Shown: piece by piece, positions 8,536-10,692 of the stretch | Numbering within the stretch: position 1 is the first letter of the stretch | Layout: each line of letters opens with the position of its first letter | DNA from: Oxalobacteraceae bacterium UBA6018 | GTDB taxonomy: Bacteria > Pseudomonadota > Gammaproteobacteria > Burkholderiales > Burkholderiaceae_D | Assembly: GCA_002428015.1 (NCBI GenBank) | Contig: DIZW01000069.1 | Location: forward strand, 1-10,692 | DNA length: 10,692 bases | Direction of reading: 5' to 3' | Notes under the pieces: model-generated | What the model was told of the DNA's origin: nothing | The model's database searches: none | What the model saw: only the letters and a program-made list of their open reading frames with translations | Position numbers and translations under genes: made by a program

Positions 8536-8928
8536 CTATTCTTTTGCCTGCCGTGCCGTGCTGACCGCGCCTAAACCGCGCAACTCATCGTCGGTGAACA
8601 GCCGCGAGCGCGTCAGGAAGCGCCGCCCGGTGCCGTTGTCGAGCGAAAACATGCCGCCGTTTCCGTCCACCACGTCGATGATCAACTGCGTGTGTTCCCA
8701 GTAACCGAACTGCTCCAGCCCCATGTAGAACGGCGCGCCGTTCAGGTTGCCGAGGTAGACGTCGGTATCGCTCAGGCTGAACTCCCCGGCCGCGTAACAC
8801 ATCGGCGTGCTGCCGTCGCAGCAGCCGCCGGACTGGAAAAACATCACCGGCCCGTGGCGCCGGCGCAACTGCTCGATCATCTCGCTGGCGGCGTCGGTCG
8901 CCAAAACACGGGCTAGTGCGTTGTGCAT
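8536..8928 (-). CDS. DUF779-family protein
   Basis: A small soluble protein of 130 aa with no signal peptide, recognised as DUF779 from FFQSGGCCDGSTPMC (around residues 30-44), a DVYLG segment and the HTQLIIDVVDGNGGMFSLDNGTGRRFLTRSR region. GAGGAGGTG precedes ATG 8928. Its function is not established. Members of this family are often found next to NAD-linked acetaldehyde dehydrogenases, as here. The cysteine pair plus a third Cys and nearby His/Asp residues could bind a metal or do thiol chemistry, which is speculation. It starts 23 nt after the aldehyde dehydrogenase stop and ends 31 nt before the PQQ dehydrogenase, so it is co-transcribed with both. A role in protecting or maturing the aldehyde dehydrogenase is possible. 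Confidence 0.85.
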   Translation of the reverse strand: MHNALARVLATDAASEMIEQLRRRHGPVMFFQSGGCCDGSTPMCYAAGEFSLSDTDVYLGNLNGAPFYMGLEQFGYWEHTQLIIDVVDGNGGMFSLDNGTGRRFLTRSRLFTDDELRGLGAVSTARQAKE

Positions 8929-8951
8929 GGAAGCACCTCCTCGGGTGAAAC

Positions 8952-10472
8952 TTAGAAAAAGCCCAGTGCGTTGGGGCTATAGCTCACCAGCAGATTCTTG
9001 GTCTGCTGATAATGGTCGAGCATCATCTTGTGATTCTCGCGCCCGATGCCCGACTGCTTGTAGCCGCCGAACGCCGCATGGGCTGGGTAAAGGTGATAGC
9101 AGTTGGTCCACACGCGTCCGGCCTGGATACCCCGGCCGACGCGGAAGGCGCGCGCGCCGTCGCGGGTCCACAGGCCGGCGCCGAGGCCGTACAAGGTATC
9201 GTTGGCGATGCGCAGGGCGTCCGCCTCGTCCTTGAAGGTGGTCACCGACACCACTGGGCCGAAGATCTCCTCCTGGAAGATGCGCATCGTGTTGTCGCCC
9301 TTGAACACGGTCGGCTGCACGTAATAGCCGCCCCCCATGTCGCCAGCCTGCACGCTGCGCGCGCCGCCTGCCAGCAGCTGCGCGCCTTCCTGCTTGCCGA
9401 TGTCCATGTACGACAGGATCTTCTCCAGCTGCTCCTGCGAGGCCTGGGCCCCGATCATGGTGGCCGCGTCGAGCGGGTTGCCCTGCTTGATGGCACGTAC
9501 CCGCGCCAGCGCGCGCTCGATGAATTTCTCATAGATCGATTCCTGGATCAGCACGCGCGACGGGCAGGTGCACACCTCGCCCTGGTTCAGCGCGAACATC
9601 GCAAAGCCCTCCAGGCACTTGTCGAAGAAAGCATCGTCGGCGTCCATCACGTCTTCAAAGAAGATGTTGGGCGACTTGCCGCCCAGCTCCAGCGTGACTG
9701 GGATCAGGTTCTGCGCCGCGTACTGCATGATCAGCCGGCCGGTGCCGGTTTCGCCGGTGAACGCGATTTTTGCGATACGCTTGTTCGAAGCCAGCGGCTT
9801 ACCCGCCTCCAGGCCGAAGCCGTTGACGATATTGATCACGCCGGGCGGCAGCAGGTCGCCGATAAGCTCGATGAGCACGAGGATAGAGGCCGGGGTTTGC
9901 TCGGCCGGCTTGAGCACCACGCAATTGCCCGCGGCCAGTGCCGGCGCCAGCTTCCACACCGCCATCAGGATCGGGAAATTCCACGGAATGATCTGGCCCA
10001 CGACCCCAAGCGGCTCATGGAAATGGTAGGCGTAGGTTTCATGATCGATCTGCGCCACCGAGCCCTCCTGGGCCCGGATGCAGCCGGCGAAATAGCGGAA
10101 ATGATCAATCGCCAGCGGAATGTCGGCCGCCATGGTTTCGCGGATCGGCTTGCCGTTGTCGATGGTTTCCGCGGTCGCGATCAGCTGCAGGTTCTGCTCC
10201 ATGCGGTCGGCGATCTTGTTGAGGATGTTGGCGCGCTCGGTCTGCGAGGTCTTGCCCCAGGCATCCTTCGCCGCATGGGCGGCGTCCAGCGCCAGCTCGA
10301 TATCCTCCGCGCTGGAACGCGCGATCTCGCAGAAGACCTGGCCGGTGATCGGCGTGACGTTGCCGAAATACTCGCCCTTGACGGGCGCGACGAACTTGCC
10401 GCCGATATAGTTGTCGTAGCGCTGCTTGAATGGGTTGGCAACGCCGAGTTTGCTGATGTCTGCGAGATTCAT
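8952..10472 (-). CDS. aldB: NAD-dependent aldehyde dehydrogenase (AldB/ExaC/AcoD type)
   Basis: Cytoplasmic oxidation of acetaldehyde or another short aldehyde to the acid with NAD+. It has 506 aa, typical of the AldB/ExaC/AcoD branch. Visible family features are IIPWNFP in the cofactor site, FTGETGTGR of the Rossmann part, the general-base Glu E262 in LELGGKSPN and the catalytic Cys C301 in NQGEVCTCPSR, with C303 next to it. The ending NLLVSYSPNALGFF is typical of this branch. The start at ATG 10472 is supported by AGAGGA just upstream. It is the first gene of the operon, 60 nt after the predicted sigma-54 transcription start, and completes the alcohol-to-acid route begun by the PQQ enzyme. 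The symbol reflects the family; exaC or acoD would be equally defensible. Confidence 0.93.
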   Translation of the reverse strand: MNLADISKLGVANPFKQRYDNYIGGKFVAPVKGEYFGNVTPITGQVFCEIARSSAEDIELALDAAHAAKDAWGKTSQTERANILNKIADRMEQNLQLIATAETIDNGKPIRETMAADIPLAIDHFRYFAGCIRAQEGSVAQIDHETYAYHFHEPLGVVGQIIPWNFPILMAVWKLAPALAAGNCVVLKPAEQTPASILVLIELIGDLLPPGVINIVNGFGLEAGKPLASNKRIAKIAFTGETGTGRLIMQYAAQNLIPVTLELGGKSPNIFFEDVMDADDAFFDKCLEGFAMFALNQGEVCTCPSRVLIQESIYEKFIERALARVRAIKQGNPLDAATMIGAQASQEQLEKILSYMDIGKQEGAQLLAGGARSVQAGDMGGGYYVQPTVFKGDNTMRIFQEEIFGPVVSVTTFKDEADALRIANDTLYGLGAGLWTRDGARAFRVGRGIQAGRVWTNCYHLYPAHAAFGGYKQSGIGRENHKMMLDHYQQTKNLLVSYSPNALGFF

Positions 10473-10543
10473 GTCATCCTCTATCTGTAGGGTTATGAGA
10501 CCGTTGTACGCAACGGCGTGGTGTCGATCACACCCTCAATATC

Positions 10544-10558
10544 GCAAGCGCCGTGCCA
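10544..10558 (-). promoter_or_regulatory. sigma-54 promoter of the aldehyde/alcohol dehydrogenase operon
   Basis: On the minus strand this reads TGGCAC-GGCGC-TTGC, a perfect RpoN consensus at correct spacing. It predicts a start near 10532 and a leader of about 60 nt before ATG 10472. Dyads at 10599-10615 and 10623-10639 are centred 63 and 87 bp upstream of its -12 end, where enhancer-binding activators usually sit. Confidence 0.88.
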
Positions 10559-10598
10559 GCTGCTTTTCCAAGGCGGCGGCACCGTTTGCGCCCGCGTC

Positions 10599-10615
10599 TG
10601 TCCGCTTTCTGAACA
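10599..10615. promoter_or_regulatory. candidate activator-binding dyad, proximal
   Basis: TGTCCGCTTTCTGAACA has the exact form TGTNC-N7-GNACA. Its reverse complement starts with TGTTCAG, as does the site at 193-209, and agrees with it at 11 of 17 positions. It is the nearer of two dyads upstream of the dehydrogenase operon promoter. Confidence 0.5.
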
Positions 10616-10622
10616 CGCCCGC

Positions 10623-10639
10623 TGTACCAACTTGACACA
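10623..10639. promoter_or_regulatory. candidate activator-binding dyad, distal
   Basis: TGTACCAACTTGACACA pairs TGT--CAA with TTG--ACA around a central C (6 of 8 pairs). It shares TTGGTACA, read on the other strand, with the site at 193-209. It starts 24 bp from the proximal dyad. A weaker TGTTC-started sequence follows at 10642-10658, so the activator may bind an array here. Confidence 0.48.
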
Positions 10640-10692
10640 GGTGTTCCGTCACCGAATCCAATCAACTGCCCGGGGTCGGAGGCGACATTCGG

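Noticed and set aside
5688..8564. Plus-strand ORF of 958 codons
   Set aside because: It lies antisense to the porin and PQQ dehydrogenase genes, crosses the intergenic region and terminator, has no recognisable domain and is rich in His, Arg, Ala and Gly as expected for a shadow frame in GC-rich DNA.
9012..10490. Plus-strand ORF of 492 codons
   Set aside because: It mirrors the aldehyde dehydrogenase, which has full catalytic motifs. The antisense frame has none and no ribosome site.
10573..10590. Plus-strand GGCGGCAC...TTTGC as a rightward sigma-54 promoter
   Set aside because: The GG-to-GC spacing is off by one or more bases, which sigma-54 does not tolerate.

Overview
The window is GC-rich chromosomal DNA that looks like a betaproteobacterium of the Burkholderiales, possibly the Massilia/Duganella group of Oxalobacteraceae. 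That placement rests on codon bias, the short glycine- and alanine-rich Gram-negative porin and the AcoR-type regulator, and it is an inference. It carries one coherent alcohol/aldehyde oxidation locus under sigma-54 control.

Layout, left to right. (1) Positions 1-280 form a regulatory region holding two perfect -24/-12 elements that face each other and a 17-bp dyad. (2) Positions 281-2206 (+) encode an AcoR-like sigma-54 activator (GAF, AAA+, Fis-type HTH). (3) Positions 6422-2215 (-) form a tight three-gene operon: a porin, a NosR-like membrane flavo/iron-sulfur protein and ApbE FMN transferase. It ends 8 bp from the stop of the regulator. (4) Positions 6423-6758 carry the porin promoter, a dyad and a UUCG-loop terminator for the next operon. 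(5) Positions 10472-6759 (-) form a second operon: aldehyde dehydrogenase, a DUF779 protein and a PQQ-dependent alcohol dehydrogenase. (6) Positions 10473-10692 hold its perfect sigma-54 promoter and upstream dyads.

How the parts may work together. The periplasmic PQQ enzyme oxidises an alcohol to an aldehyde. Its metal site has the Asp-x-Asp signature linked to lanthanide use. The cytoplasmic NAD-linked dehydrogenase oxidises the aldehyde further. The porin may admit substrate, and ApbE probably attaches FMN to the NosR-like protein. No cytochrome c, the usual electron acceptor of PQQ alcohol dehydrogenases, is encoded here, so the flavoprotein may belong to the electron path.

A 17-bp dyad of the form TGTNC-N7-GNACA recurs 53-63 bp upstream of three sigma-54 -12 elements. 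This suggests one regulon run by the local activator, with a further target gene just left of the window.
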